Shown here: piece by piece, positions 9,415 to 20,029 of the stretch
Layout: each line of letters opens with the position of its first letter
How positions within the stretch are numbered: position 1 is the stretch's first letter
Source: Macrosoma leucophasiata
Taxonomy: Eukaryota; Arthropoda; Insecta; Lepidoptera; Hedylidae
NCBI GenBank assembly: GCA_036365455.1
Contig: JAWQUS010000011.1
Location: forward strand, 5,228,001 to 5,292,000
Direction: 5' to 3'
Length of the DNA stretch: 64,000 nt
Program-made: the position numbers and the translations under genes
The notes under the pieces: generated by a model
Database searches by the model: none
Seen by the model: only the letters and a program-made list of their open reading frames with translations
Told to the model about the DNA's origin: nothing

Positions 9415-9950
9415 ACAACTTAAATTAAGCTATAAAGTTGTTTGGCGAAGACACCGGTAAACGACTTTGGCATAACATAAAACCGACAGGATCTGAGAGA
9501 CGTTAGGTAATAGGCAAAATAACACTGGCGTTAGCGGAAACTGTGTCGAAACAGTTCTCACGAAATATCTCTCCGCTTTTTTGTTTATTGTTTCCATATA
9601 AATAGTATTGGACTGTATTGTTCTCCTTCTACAGGAGAAGTGCAAAAATAACTTTCTCTTGAACACAAATCTTCGAGATAGTTAATTAACACGTAAAGTA
9701 ATGATTATTATGAAATATAAAATATTAGTGAACTATACATAATATAATATCATATTTTAAGGAAAAAACGGAAATAAAAAATTAATTTCGGACAGGAAAA
9801 TTTTTGCCAACCGTTTTTTTTTTTAAATATCATTTTTATACAAAAATACTAGTGAGATTGATAGAGGTCAAAATGTATACGGCGGTGTCAGGAATGAAAA
9901 CTATTCTTCAAAAGTATTTCTTTACTTTTAGTACTATCTTTTAATGTTTA
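9415..9950. other. Unassigned sequence
   Basis: A minus-strand 78-codon ORF lies here but shows no recognisable motif. No repeat copy was identified. Confidence 0.45.
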
Positions 9951-9952
9951 TC

Positions 9953-10466
9953 CAAATGGTACGAGAGCTAGCAACGTCGGGAAAAAAAGAATTTTAGGTA
10001 GGCCAGTTTTTAAATATGCCATCTCTCTAACTCTCCCGGACGTCATATGGGTGGTCTGGCAGCCGGTAGTGGTTGCGTTCACCAGTGCGCATCGTATCTG
10101 TACACGTAAAAACTCAAAATTTCAAATCATTTTAGGAAGCTTTTTATTGTTATTATTATTTTTATTGACCTTTTTGCAACATTAATCTATTATAGCCAGA
10201 CATCTTCATTGTTGCTTAAACAGTGCCAAGCGCTAATGTAGAATGAAAAAAAGATTGTTTTTCAAAACAATTTAGTATGGCTGAAATTAATTGTAAAATG
10301 ATTTGAAATTTTGAATTTTTACGTGTACAGATACGATGCGCACGCAACTCCTACCGGCTGCCAGACCACCGGTATGACGTCCGGGAGAGTTAGAGAGATG
10401 GCATATTTAAAAACTGGCCTACCTAAAGTTCTCTCTCGAAAACGTTGCTTCCTCTTATACCAAAAT
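9953..10466. mobile_element. Foldback element with ~165-bp inverted arms
   Basis: 9971-10134 and 10289-10448 are inverted copies. Shared blocks are AGGTAGGCCAGTTTTTAAAT, GCCATCTCTCTAACTCTCCC, GGTCTGGCAGCCGGTAG and GCGCATCGTATCTGTACACG. The left arm has a short insertion near TTCACCAG. Weaker pairing extends to 9953 and 10466. The ~155-bp centre holds T-rich sequence and no ORF. It is a MITE-like foldback; I found no clear TSD. Confidence 0.8.
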
Positions 10467-10504
10467 CTACAATGGAGGCAAGGGCAAAAAAGATTTTAAT
10501 TACT

Positions 10505-11305
10505 TATTTGTTTTAAATGGATTGGTTGTTTTTATTTATTTGATGAATGATTTCGAAAATGTTCGTATTTAAACACACATTTTACGAAAGAGTTTTTATA
10601 GTATTATCACAGCACAGTCTAAAGAAAACGAACATTGGTATTTTACCTTTTATCCGTCGTCTTTTCGTAATAAAATTGTTGTTTGCCGTTCTCCTTTGTT
10701 TAATTCTTAGTTAATTGACAGAATTATATCTCAAGCTATATAATTTCATCCTAAACCTTCTCAAGTTGCAAGCGATCTAATGAAGCTCCATAAATCAACA
10801 AATAATCAAATGAAATCAGGGATAAAGTGCTAACTCGTCCAAATGGTCTAATATGACGGTTTAACCTTTGCTAGCCCATAGCTTTTACGACCATCGTAAA
10901 TTGACCTTAATTACGGGCACGACCGAATGAAGCCATTGTATTGATATCGTGATTATACTTTTTATGAGAACAGTTCGTTTTTAGCACGTAGTGTTACTAA
11001 ATTTGAACAATTACTGAAAGGAAATGGAAGATGGAACTGGGAGAGTGTATCTATCTTGCTATTTCAAATGTAGGTATTAACTTTACGTTCGTAATGTCAT
11101 GCCGGTCTAAGAAAGGATTAACAAATCTCTTGATTGTAGCTAGCTTTTTTTTATTTCGGTCAGCCCCTAGGTTTTCCTTCCTCTGCCCCGAAGTTTGCTA
11201 GGATAGCTAGTGGCCTGGCAAATTTCGACCGCCTTAGAATTAAATAATGTAATTTCTCTTTTTTTTAACACGCTTTTATAAGTTTGGGTTCTATCTATGT
11301 ATGTA
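10505..11305. other. Unassigned sequence
   Basis: No gene, inverted repeat or known family was recognised. Confidence 0.45.
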
Positions 11306-11308
11306 AGA

Positions 11309-11753
11309 TAAATATAACTTCGTTAAGAAAAACCGACTTCAAACTGAAAAGTAAAAAATAATAAAGATATAATTGTAATTATATACTACCTATTATTTAT
11401 ATGTGCTATTTACTAATAGGTTTGAAGTCGGTGCCAAGCCTAAAATAAATAATTATATTTTAATCACTTAAATATGAATATGAGAAAATTACGTAACCGG
11501 CGAATCGTGGGTGTTTGCATGTATACTTGAATTCATGCATTTACCTCTGCCTACCCCTTCGGGGATTACAGGCGTGAAGTTACGTTTTAATACAATGAAA
11601 TGCCTACTTTAGTGGTATTTGGCTTGGCACCGACTTCAAACCAATTAGTAAATAGCACATATAAATAATAGGTAGTATATAATTACAATTAAATATTTAT
11701 TATTTTTTACTTTTCAGTTTTAAAGTCGGTTTTTCTTTACGTAGTTATATTTA
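11309..11753. mobile_element. Long-TIR element interrupted by a SINE-T fragment
   Basis: Arms of ~135 bp (11309-11452 and 11617-11753) are inverted copies that share AAAAACCGACTTCAAA, ATAATTGTAATTATATACTA and GGTTTGAAGTCGGTGCCAAG. The interior contains a 5'-truncated SINE-T. CCGACTTCAAA is common in lepidopteran repeats (from memory). Confidence 0.8.
11488..11590 (+). mobile_element. SINE-T 3' fragment
   Basis: Starts at GTAACCGGCGAATCGTGGGT and ends GGGGATTACAGGCGTGAAG. 5'-truncated insertion inside the long-TIR element. Confidence 0.8.
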
Positions 11754-11867
11754 TTTAATACTTTTTAGTTTATTGCTGCATTGCCAATTATATTAATGTT
11801 CACATCTGTTAAATTTGTAAGATTTGACTCTTTTAGCTTCGTGACAATTAGATAACTATTGTTTAAA

Positions 11868-12025
11868 TTATTTCGCATTAACACATGCTTGTGAAATATA
11901 TTTTATTTTTAAAGAAAAAGAAGATTCAATTGGAAGAGCGGCTGGACTAGATTCCCAGTAGGTCGCGAGTTCGAGCCTCGCCTGAAGTCAAATTTTTCTT
12001 TCCATTTTTCTTTAAAAATAAAAAA
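11868..12025 (+). mobile_element. TRN composite: minus-strand tail fused to plus-strand tRNA-like body
   Basis: 11868-11924 is the TRN tail in minus orientation (GCATTAACACATGCTTGTG ... TAAAGAAAAA). It then switches to plus orientation with the D-arm (CAATTGGAAGAGC), the T-arm and the T-rich tail. The tRNA-like part therefore sits between two inverted tails. Confidence 0.7.
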
Positions 12026-12334
12026 TTAGATAACTAATTTAAATTTATAGATACCTAATTTTATTTTATGTAAGAGTTAACTTCTTTGGTGTGCATTAAA
12101 GTGTATTATTATTATTATTAAATTATTTAGGTGTGTCGATACAAAATTATTACACGTCTATACGAAATGAATGAAAAAAATTTATTCACGAAGGAGTAAA
12201 TAAGCTGTGTTGTGTCGTCGATGAGTAAATGTTTCATTGTCACTTGTTGTCATCTTGTTGCCATGCGCATTAGGACTATCTAGGATGTCAGTGGATTCAA
12301 CGCACTGTATGACAACTCGCCGTCTATTCTTATT

Positions 12335-12558
12335 CCTTTAGTCTGAGGTGAAAGTAAGTAGAAAAATGCTCATAAAATAAAAACTGATGGGCCTATCTGA
12401 ATCAAATTTTTATGGGACCAATTCGAAACTATTCCGCATCAAACAAACAAGAATATCGTAAATTGGTCCAGAAGTCTCGGCGAAATTCGCGTACATACAT
12501 AAAAAAAATATATACCAGCCGAATTGAGAACCTTCTCGTTTTTTGAACTCGGTTAAAA
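12335..12558 (+). mobile_element. Lepidoptera-type dispersed repeat fragment
   Basis: Contains AACTGATGGGCCTATCTGAA, CAAATTTTTATGGGACCA and CAGCCGAATTGAGAACCT, ending TTGAACTCGGTTAAAAA. I recognise this order from lepidopteran genomes, but only from memory. No second copy is in the window. Confidence 0.5.
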
Positions 12559-12559
12559 A

Positions 12560-13170
12560 TAAAGTAGTTGTTTTTATATACCTTTAAAATTCTTAATGTT
12601 TTTTCACTTTCTAAAACTTTATTGCATTTCTACGAATATTCAAAAACTTTAGTAAGCCAAATAAATCCAGTCGCCAACTAAATAAAACTAACTAAATAAA
12701 AAACGTCATTACAGACATTTAAATTTATATCAATATCAGCGTAATCTGTAGTACCTATTTAAGTTTTTACTATATTTAATTAGTGTGCGGTACACTCAAT
12801 GACATTGTGTGTAGAATATCATTGGGTACACTAATAAAATAAATAATAGTACTCGTAATACATATTGATGAAAGCCATTTAAAAATAAAAATATTTACAC
12901 AGCACATAGTTTCTGTATCACGGTCCCAAGTAATTTTAATACCAGTCTAGAAGTGTAGCCTAATGAGCGCACTAAATAAAAATACACCGTCTGCCGTATA
13001 CAAAGTCGAGAGCATGTTATGATTCCACATTTTACCGTCGAAGATGTATGAACTAATTAAGGGCTAATTGGGAACCGAGCGAGTTCCTAAGTTATATATT
13101 TTTTAAAGCTCACACAAAGGTAATATGTACCTACATTATATTTTTTTATGAAAGGAATGTGATATTTATT
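12560..13170. other. Mostly unassigned sequence with a small imperfect inverted repeat
   Basis: Around 12779-12834, TTAGTGTGCGGTACACTCAA faces TCATTGGGTACACTAA and may be a mini-MITE relic. Nothing else was recognised. Confidence 0.4.
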
Positions 13171-13195
13171 TCATTTTTTTTTATTTTTTTATTTT

Positions 13196-13473
13196 ATGTA
13201 CCAAATGTGGCAAACAAGCATGCAGTTCACATTGATGTTAAGTGATGACTGCAGCCTATAGACACCCACACATTGACCAGAGGTCAAAATGCAGATGCGC
13301 TGCCACTACTGAGGCATTAGGTGTTATGTCTCTGTGCCGGAAATTACAGGGCCGTACATTACCACCTGACCGGAACACGATAGTGCTGAACACTACCATT
13401 TAGCGGCAAGTATATTAGGTAATGCGGTGGTGCCTACGCCCGCGAGCTCCGTCACTGGAGCTCTACCACCAGT
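13196..13473 (-). mobile_element. SINE-A, near full length
   Basis: The poly(A) side is preceded by T-rich sequence. ATTTCATTTTT occurs at both sides (left flank ~13168-13178, right flank ~13480-13492), a candidate 11-bp TSD. If correct, it places the element's 5' end at TTTTACTGGTGG. Confidence 0.85.
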
Positions 13474-13580
13474 AAAAATTTCATTTTTCAATGCTGATAC
13501 GATATCATACGAATTTTATTTTTAGTAGTTTTCTGCAACCTACAACCTACCTATAAAGTTTTGCCATATCCGTTTGTCAA

Positions 13581-13945
13581 GCAATGGAGAGAGGATATAG
13601 GTTCGCTTGGAGTTTCTCTGCGAGATCGAATCAGAAATGAGAAGATGCGCATGAGAACCAAAGTTACCGACATAGCTCACCGAATAGCGAGACTCAAGTG
13701 ACAGTGGGTAGGGCACATAGCTCGAAGAACTGACGGCCGTTTGGGCAGAGCAGTTCTTGAATGGCGACCGCGTACCGGAAAACGAAGCGTAGGCAGGCCC
13801 CCCACAAGATGGACCGATGATCTGGTGAAGGTCGCGTTCAATCGCTGGATGAGGGCGGCCCAGCACCGTTCGTTGTGGCTTTGGGGGAGGCCTTTGTTCA
13901 GAAGTGGACGTCTATTAGCTGAAATGATGATTATGATGATATCCG
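13581..13945 (+). pseudogene. RTE-like LINE ORF C-terminal remnant
   Basis: The reading RDRIRNEKMRMRTKVTDIAH, then VGHIARRTDGR and EWRPRTGKRSVGRPPTRWTD is the conserved C-terminal region seen in RTE-type LINEs of insects, downstream of the RT domain. An in-frame TGA at 13699-13701 replaces a conserved Trp codon, and a small indel near 13880 shifts the frame before the end. The 3' terminus is ATGATGATTATGATGAT, the usual short-repeat tail. Upstream RT and endonuclease are missing. Non-functional. Confidence 0.85.
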
Positions 13946-14074
13946 TTTGTCTATTCTATGCGCAGCTAAGCTCATGGAGTTTCGGTACTAGTAGGTAATG
14001 AAATTACGAAATCGGAAAAGGTATTACGAAATAATCATCGAACTGTAAGAAATAGACACCATAACATTTTCGAT

Positions 14075-14217
14075 TTTGTCTGTGTGTTTGTTCCGGCAAA
14101 TCTTAAGAATGGCTGACGGGACTTTCTCTGGGAGATAGCTAATGTAATATGGAGTTAATTGGGCTACTTTAAATTAGAGCTAAATTCTACACGTAGGTAC
14201 GAAGTCGCGGGCACTGA
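14075..14217 (+). mobile_element. Degraded Helitron relic (Hel-1 type)
   Basis: Has TTTGTCTGTGTGTTTGTTCC, GACGGGACTTTCTCTGGGAG and ACGAAGTCGCGGGCACT in the order of the better copies at 17120-17408 and 22698-22991. The CTAG end has decayed. Confidence 0.6.
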
Positions 14218-14281
14218 TAGTTTATTAATACATTTGACTCAACACACCTTCTTCAAGCTTCATCTCAGACATAATCCAATA

Positions 14282-14594
14282 AACTGCCTCGGTGGCTCAG
14301 TGGTAGCAGGCCACGACTACTACGCTGGGGTCCTGGGTTCGATTCCCGGGTACGGGGTTATCAGAGATAATGGTGTAAAGTCCTTTATCTCTGGTTCTAT
14401 TGGGATTTTTCCATTTTCTGGAAATTTCCCAGTATCTCGGAGTTGGTAATGTGCCCGGTGATGTCAACAGGTTCGCCGCCTGTTACATGGGCCAAAACGT
14501 AACCGGCGAATCGTGGGTGTTTGCATGTATGCTTGAATGCATGCATTTACCTCTGCCTACCCCTTCGGGGATTACAGGCGTGAAGTTACGTACG
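14282..14594 (+). mobile_element. SINE-T, best full-length copy
   Basis: tRNA-derived head with box A TGGCTCAGTGG and box B GGTTCGATTCCC. The body has GGTTATCAGAGATAATGGTG and GTGCCCGGTGATGTCAACAG. The 3' end CTCTGCCTACCCC...GGGGATTACAGGCGTGAAG is closely related to the LINE-X terminus (CTCTGCCTACCCCGTTAGGG, ACCTGGCGTGAAG). That is the pattern of a SINE that borrows its partner LINE's tail. ORFs crossing it are incidental. Confidence 0.9.
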
Positions 14595-14599
14595 TTTTT

Positions 14600-15350
14600 T
14601 TTACTCCAATAACAACACTGTAATATCGCAAAGTAGGTACCTATACTTAAAAGCACAAAATATAAGCGTAGAAAACAGTAGGTCAGCATAACTGAATGAA
14701 GATTGCGGCTTACGTAAGAAAAACTAAGGCCAACCAGTTCCCTGTGTTTACCGAAAGCCTCCTTTTAGTGTCGTATCACGAGGGAATAAAGTCCAGATTT
14801 GCTTAATAGCTGCTTACTACGCTTGTTTTTACAATGTTTACGTGACAGACAGGTTTGTGTTCTTGTGTGTTGGGTAAACAATGAAAATATGGGTTTGGAC
14901 TGTCATTGGCGTAGCCTGGCCTTTTGATATAGGTTCGCTTGTGTTACTATAAAATATTGTAGGTACTTTTTTGTACAGATATAGGTACATATATAAAAAA
15001 TAAGAGCTTTTTAAAGTGATATTAATATATGATTATATCTAGATGACTGTTAAAATATGGCATTGAATGTTAACGTGGACACAATGAACTTAAGGAAAGT
15101 GGAATACCTACTACCTAAGACAAATAATATTGAACGTTCTGTTTGACTTTTTTTTTGTATCTGGGGCCACGGAAGTGCCACCGCCAAGTAAAGCAAAAAA
15201 TTACTAACACATAACGTTTTAGTTTTTCAGAATTTCTTCTATTATCATCAAAATAATCAAATTCGTGATAAGTAAGAACTTGCTAGGTAATGCGTGTGTG
15301 CAATATGCTTAAAAAGAAATATCATTAATATACAAATGAATCAGTAAGGG
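14600..15350. other. Unassigned sequence
   Basis: No gene, TIR or family copy was recognised. Confidence 0.45.
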
Positions 15351-15439
15351 TCGGGACGTGACGACCCCATAGCCCTCTGTAAAAGGAGAATTCTTCTTCT
15401 AGTGCAGTCAGTCAACCGAACAATGGCAGTCAAACCATT

Positions 15440-15600
15440 CCAATAGAGCGGTAGTAAAGTAACAACGTTGGTGGGCAGTAGCGTCCCGCGATAAAACTAC
15501 CGCCACTGCGATCCCCAATCCTCCTGCAAAGCGTAGCGATTATGGCATATTCGCCCCTTATGTTGCACAACACTGTTTAGGGAAATCTTTGTCCAGCAAT
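15440..15600 (+). mobile_element. LINE 3' fragment (RTE-like)
   Basis: GATAAAACTACCGCCACTGC, GCGTAGCGATTATGGCATAT and TTTGTCCAGCA are shared in order with 30950-31165. The shared CCAGCAGT terminus suggests the 3' UTR of an RTE-like LINE. Confidence 0.55.
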
Positions 15601-15607
15601 AAACATC

Positions 15608-15838
15608 GTAAAGCTCCAGTGACGAAGCTCGCGGGCGTAGGCACCACCGCATTACCTAATATACTTGCCGCTAAATGGTAGTGTTCAGCACTATCGTGTT
15701 CCAGTCGGCTGGTAATGTATGGCCTTGTAATTTCCGGCACAGAGGCATAACACTCACACGTACACTTAGGCCTCAGGAGTGGTAACGCATCTGCATTTTG
15801 ACCTTGGTGTCTATAGGCTGCAGTATTCATAAAAAAAA
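15608..15838 (+). mobile_element. SINE-A with internal deletion and short poly(A)
   Basis: Complete 5' end (GTAAAGCTCCAGTGACGAAG). Two deletions near the 3' end remove the GTCTTTGTGTGG and CATCACTTAACATC segments; it ends ATTCATAAAAAAAA. Confidence 0.8.
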
Positions 15839-15839
15839 T

Positions 15840-16390
15840 CAAATACTTAAATCAACTCAAATATTATAACTTGTCGGAGATTCTACGACCACACCTTGTT
15901 TCGAGGAATACGTTTGATTAGAACCACACTACGATTCAAATATTCTCCATCATTTTGATTTGTCACAAGCATGCGTTTACCTACTACAGTGAGTAGAAAC
16001 ATGCTAATGAGTGGGTCTTCTGACTCATACACTTGTTCTAGTAAATTAAATGAACCACGCCTCTGTAACTAGCGCTCTACAACTCTACATGTCACTTCTG
16101 AGTTCGTTTGTAAGCGTCGAAATTATATGAAGTATCAACGTATTTAATTAAATCCCATCTAAGCTTGCGTAAAGAATAAATTATGTCCACAATTATAAAA
16201 TTCCCGACGAGGCGGCCACACGGAAGTCGGGTGAGGTTGGATTGGAATAAAATGTGCGTAAAAATTGCGAAATACCTCATAAACGACTAGGGTCAGGTAC
16301 TACATACTTGTGTGGAAATAGTAATTAAAAATTAAATCAAAGTTTGTGGGGCAGATATAGTGTAATGTTTCCTGTGTTTGTGGGACAGGA
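15840..16390. other. Unassigned sequence
   Basis: Nothing recognised. Confidence 0.4.
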
Positions 16391-16667
16391 TTTTTTTCTA
16401 TGTAATAGAAGTGGGAAACAAGCATGCAGTTCACATTGATGTTAAATGATGACTGCAGCATAAAGACACTCACACAAAGACCAAAATGCAGATTCGCTAT
16501 CACTCTTGAGGCCTAAGGTGTTATGCCTCTGTGCCGTAAATTATAGGGTACATTACCACCTGACCGGAACACGATAGTGCTGAACACTACCATTTAGCGG
16601 CAAGTATATTAGGTAATGCGGTGGTGCCTACGTCCGCGAGCTCCGTCAATAGAGCTCTACCACCAGT
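16391..16667 (-). mobile_element. SINE-A, near full length
   Basis: All blocks are present. The 5' foldback is broken by CAATAG in place of CACTGG. Confidence 0.85.
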
Positions 16668-16856
16668 AAAATTTGATACTTGATCCTAACGATCTATTTC
16701 ATAAGGATCACAAATGCATGCGCCATTACACAGCTGCACTTTCTTCAATTAGCGCCTGCGTTAACTAACACCTGCTCTATTTGATTGATAACAATTAGCG
16801 GCGTCATTTGTCGCATCAATTATTGTATTAGCTTCATCCGTTTGCGATGAATCATT

Positions 16857-16897
16857 GCTGACGTGAACTTGTACCTAATGTACACGTTCACGTCAGC
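16857..16897. other. 41-bp hairpin with CRE-like half sites
   Basis: GCTGACGTGAACTTGTAC faces its reverse complement with one mismatch around CTAAT. Each arm carries TGACGTGA/TCACGTCA. It lies in a non-repetitive region just after a SINE-A. Confidence 0.7.
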
Positions 16898-16983
16898 ATG
16901 TGTATGTATTTGGAGTTATGGTAATTAGTTCGAGTAAATACTATTGTTTGTGTCTGTCTATAGAAGGGGGTATATAAAATTGT

Positions 16984-17105
16984 ACTCCCTTATTCATAAA
17001 CGTACATTAGATACGTTTTAGCTATAGAATGCTTTGTCTTTATCAGTTGCATTGTCAAATGTGCAGGATAGAAAAAGACAAGGGAGAGATTAGCAACACT
17101 TTAAG
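16984..17105. repeat. Possible MITE fragment
   Basis: CTTATTCATAAACGTACATT followed by TTTGTCTTTATCAGTTGCAT resembles one end of a lepidopteran MITE known to me from memory. The other terminus was not found. Confidence 0.35.
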
Positions 17106-17117
17106 GGGGTTAGTGTC

Positions 17118-17408
17118 TATTTGTAATATAAAAATTACCGCTTCACTAAATGCATATGTATGTATGTATACACGGTAAATATACCAAGACAACATTTTTT
17201 ACAATTTTTGTATCTGTCTGTGTGTCTGTCTGTTTATCCTCGCTAATCTCGGGAACGGCGGGACCGATTTTGACGGGACTTTCAGTAGCAGATAGCTTAT
17301 GTAATAAGGAGTAACTTAGGCTACTATTATACTAGCTGCGCCCACGACTTCATCCGGATACTGTACAATCATAAATTTTCACGCCGGCGAAGTCGCGGGC
17401 ACAGCTAG
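17118..17408 (+). mobile_element. Helitron, Hel-1 type
   Basis: Contains the (CTGT)n-like stretch, GGGAACGGCGGGACCGATTT and GACGGGACTTTCAGTAGCAG, and ends GCGGGCACAGCTAG with flanking T. The related minus copies are 19348-19654 and 56275-56575. The 5' TC terminus is lost. Confidence 0.8.
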
Positions 17409-17613
17409 TTAGATATAAGTTTACACATTAACGTAATGTCTGTTTGTATGAAAGCCTAGGGAGATGCATTTCTGCATACGTTAGTCCGTCACTGTCCTCG
17501 GTGGTGACTGTAAGTCCTGTGCAGACGAAGTAGGTACTCTCCTCGGAGTACTTTTTTATCCATCAATATAGATCTCTTATAAACTGTATGCAATAACGCA
17601 CACAAAAGTCTAA

Positions 17614-17739
17614 CGCCCAAATACTCAAACGACACTTAAATCAAAGTGGGACTTAAAAGTCTTCTGTCTTTTTAAAACTCGTTCAAACGATAGAGATAGC
17701 GCACATTTGATGATTTACTTAAAATTGAGTATTCGGCCA
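17614..17739. mobile_element. Harbinger-like MITE, degraded copy
   Basis: Starts CGCCCAAATACTCAAACG and ends TTGAGTATTCGGCCA. The interior (AAGTGGGACTTAAAAGTCTT, GATAGAGATAGCGCACAT) matches the intact copy at 44740-44874. Flanks read TAA and TAT. Confidence 0.7.
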
Positions 17740-18009
17740 TATGAGTATTCCGAAAAGTCTTCGATAATTTTTGGCCCCTAGGGACAAAAGTCCTTCGTCG
17801 GCCATAAAAATACTCATTCAAGGGAAAAAAAATCGAGCTTCGCCAAATAAGCTCTACCAGTATCTATGTTTAGGGAAGAACTGATGAAATCTCTAACAAT
17901 TTCGTTAAGCTTCTGATTTAAATGTTCACCTTAAATTAATTAATCTGAAGAGAAATTAGATACGCGAAACGAAAACAGTCCTCAACAAACATTAAATCCG
18001 GAATGTTTT

Positions 18010-18165
18010 TCAAAATAAGATTATTTATCTTTTACATTAAAACGGAGTTAAAATATGCCTTGGGCTGTTTGGAAAGCGTTTTGGTGATTTATCGAGTGTG
18101 TAATGCTTGTTTGAGATATAAGCGCACTTGTTACAAAATAAATTGGCCTGTATAAAGTAAGGCAT
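18010..18165. repeat. Diverged direct duplication, copy 1
   Basis: Aligned blocks with 19000-19150 include TTATTTATCTT, CGGAGT, GGGCTGTTTGG and TTTATCGAGTGTGTAATGCT. Spacing is about 1 kb. Confidence 0.6.
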
Positions 18166-18228
18166 GTTTTACATTACTGAAAATGGTTAGAGTACTTCGT
18201 TCACAGACCAATCAGCCTTACTTGACTT

Positions 18229-18518
18229 CTTTTTTTTTTTTATGTAATGGAAGTGGCAAACAAGCATGCAGTTCACATTGATGTTAAGTCATGACTGCAG
18301 CCTATAGACACCCACATGAAGACCAAGGCCAAAATGCAGATGCGTTACCACCCCTGAGGCCTAAGGTGTTATGCCTCTGTGCCGGAAATTACAGGTCCGT
18401 TCATTACCACCTGACCGGAACACGATAGTGCTGAACACTACCATTTAGCGGCAAGTAAATTAGGTAATGCGGTGGTGCCTACGCCCGCGAGCTCCGTCAC
18501 TGGCGCTCTACCACCAGT
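18229..18518 (-). mobile_element. SINE-A, near full length
   Basis: The poly(A) reads as 12-13 T on the plus strand. Internal blocks are complete. Confidence 0.9.
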
Positions 18519-18999
18519 CGTTATATTATTGTTAGATTGTAATTATTTATCTGTGTGAATATTAGGGTCGTATATTTGTATTGCACTTGACAAATTTGCA
18601 ATTTTTTATAAATATTCATTATTTTTCCGGTGTTTCCGCAAAGGGTAGACAGAGGTAGGTATATTATTATTATATATTCATTTTATTTTAATACTTAACA
18701 AAATTTTATCCTGCTCAATATGCAATTTCAAATAGATTTTTGTTTAACGTAAGATATGTTTTATAATTGTTGGACATTTCTCTTGAACTTATTTGTTTAA
18801 TAAAGAGTACATTTTTTAAATAATTATTTTGTGGAGTAAGTAATTTACCATTACAGTAGAAAAAATTATTTATTAATATTCATTGAAATGATATTTTATA
18901 TTATTTGGTTGATAAGCTTTAAAGCTTATACAGTATTAAGTTATGTGAAGAGCATTCATGTAATCACAAATGCAATCTGATTACATTTGCAAATTTTGA

Positions 19000-19150
19000 T
19001 TTTTGTAAAGGGAAATAATTTATCTTCAGCCTATATTACCGGAGTAAAACATTGTGAATCTATGTTTTGGGTTGTTTGGGGAGCGATTCCCTAATTTATC
19101 GAGTGTATAAAACTTGTTAGCGCTTGTTTCGAGAATTTATTGGCTTTCGT
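19000..19150. repeat. Diverged direct duplication, copy 2
   Basis: Counterpart of 18010-18165. A perfect 18-bp palindrome ATAAGCTTTAAAGCTTAT lies ~90 bp upstream. Confidence 0.6.
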
Positions 19151-19347
19151 AATGAGAGACGTCTTATAAGGCTTATCTATATACACCTAAGTGTCGTATA
19201 CAGTACATGTAGAACATCGAAGGATAATCTGTCTAATCGCTGCCTTATACCAGTTAGATGTCAATTTATGGATACGTAATTTAAGCATAAAAGATACCCT
19301 TTGGACAAACTTTTTGTCAGGAATTAATGTCGCATTATATTAATTGA

Positions 19348-19654
19348 CTAGCTGTGCCCGCGACTTCGTTCGCGTGATAATTTATGATTGTTCAGTATCT
19401 ACCCAGACGAAGTCGTGGGCGCAGCTAGTATAAAAGTAGCCTAAACTACTCCTTATTACATAAGCTATCTGCCAGTGAAAGTCCCGTCAAAATCGGTAGA
19501 GCCGTTCCCGAGATTAGCGGGAACAAACAGACAGACAAAAATTGTAAAAAAAATTGTTTTGGTATATGCACCGTATATACTACATGTGCATTAAATAAAA
19601 AGCTGTTATTTTTATATTACAAACAGACACTCAAATTTTATTTATTTGTATAGA
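19348..19654 (-). mobile_element. Helitron, Hel-1 type, both termini intact
   Basis: The minus strand begins TCTATACAAATAAATAAAAT at 19654 and ends ...CGCGGGCACAGCTAG at 19348. The flanks are A and T, the expected A|T target. 307 bp, non-autonomous. Subterminal sequence contains both GACGAAGTCGTGGGC and its near reverse complement, able to form the usual terminal hairpin. Confidence 0.85.
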
Positions 19655-19873
19655 TATAATAATACTTAGTCTGGAAGATATTTTGATTTATTTAATGAGA
19701 TTATTAGAAAGAGATAGTGAGAAACATGAGTAGTGAGAGAGTTGCTGGTAGAGTTCCAGTGTCGTAGATCAATTGCCACCAACCAAACCAAAACCAAACT
19801 ATGAATACTAAAATTAGATGGTAGATTTGTTTTCTATAAGTACTAATATTATAAAGATAAAAGTATATTATGT

Positions 19874-20029
19874 ATGACAACTAAGATTTATAATAAATTA
19901 CCAGTTGACATTTGCAAAATTCATGACATTCAAGAACTTAAAATTAGACTCAATAAAATATTAGTTCAGAAGGTATACTATAGTGTGAAAGAATATTTGG
20001 AAGACAAACTAATTAATGAAAACAGATGA
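19874..20029 (+). pseudogene. LINE ORF C-terminal relic (51 codons)
   Basis: An ATG-started frame reads KIYNKLPVDICK ... IQELKIRLNKIL ... KVYYSVKEYL and then stops. The NxLP followed ~30 residues later by FYSVxE-like is the usual extreme C-terminus of several LINE and related reverse transcriptases. The 3' UTR runs to about 20412 and ends in GAATTGAATTGAATTG repeats. Everything upstream is lost. Confidence 0.6.

Noticed and set aside
13741..13998. 85-codon ORF as a protein gene
   Set aside because: It is the C-terminal remnant of an RTE-like LINE with an upstream in-frame stop and a frameshift.
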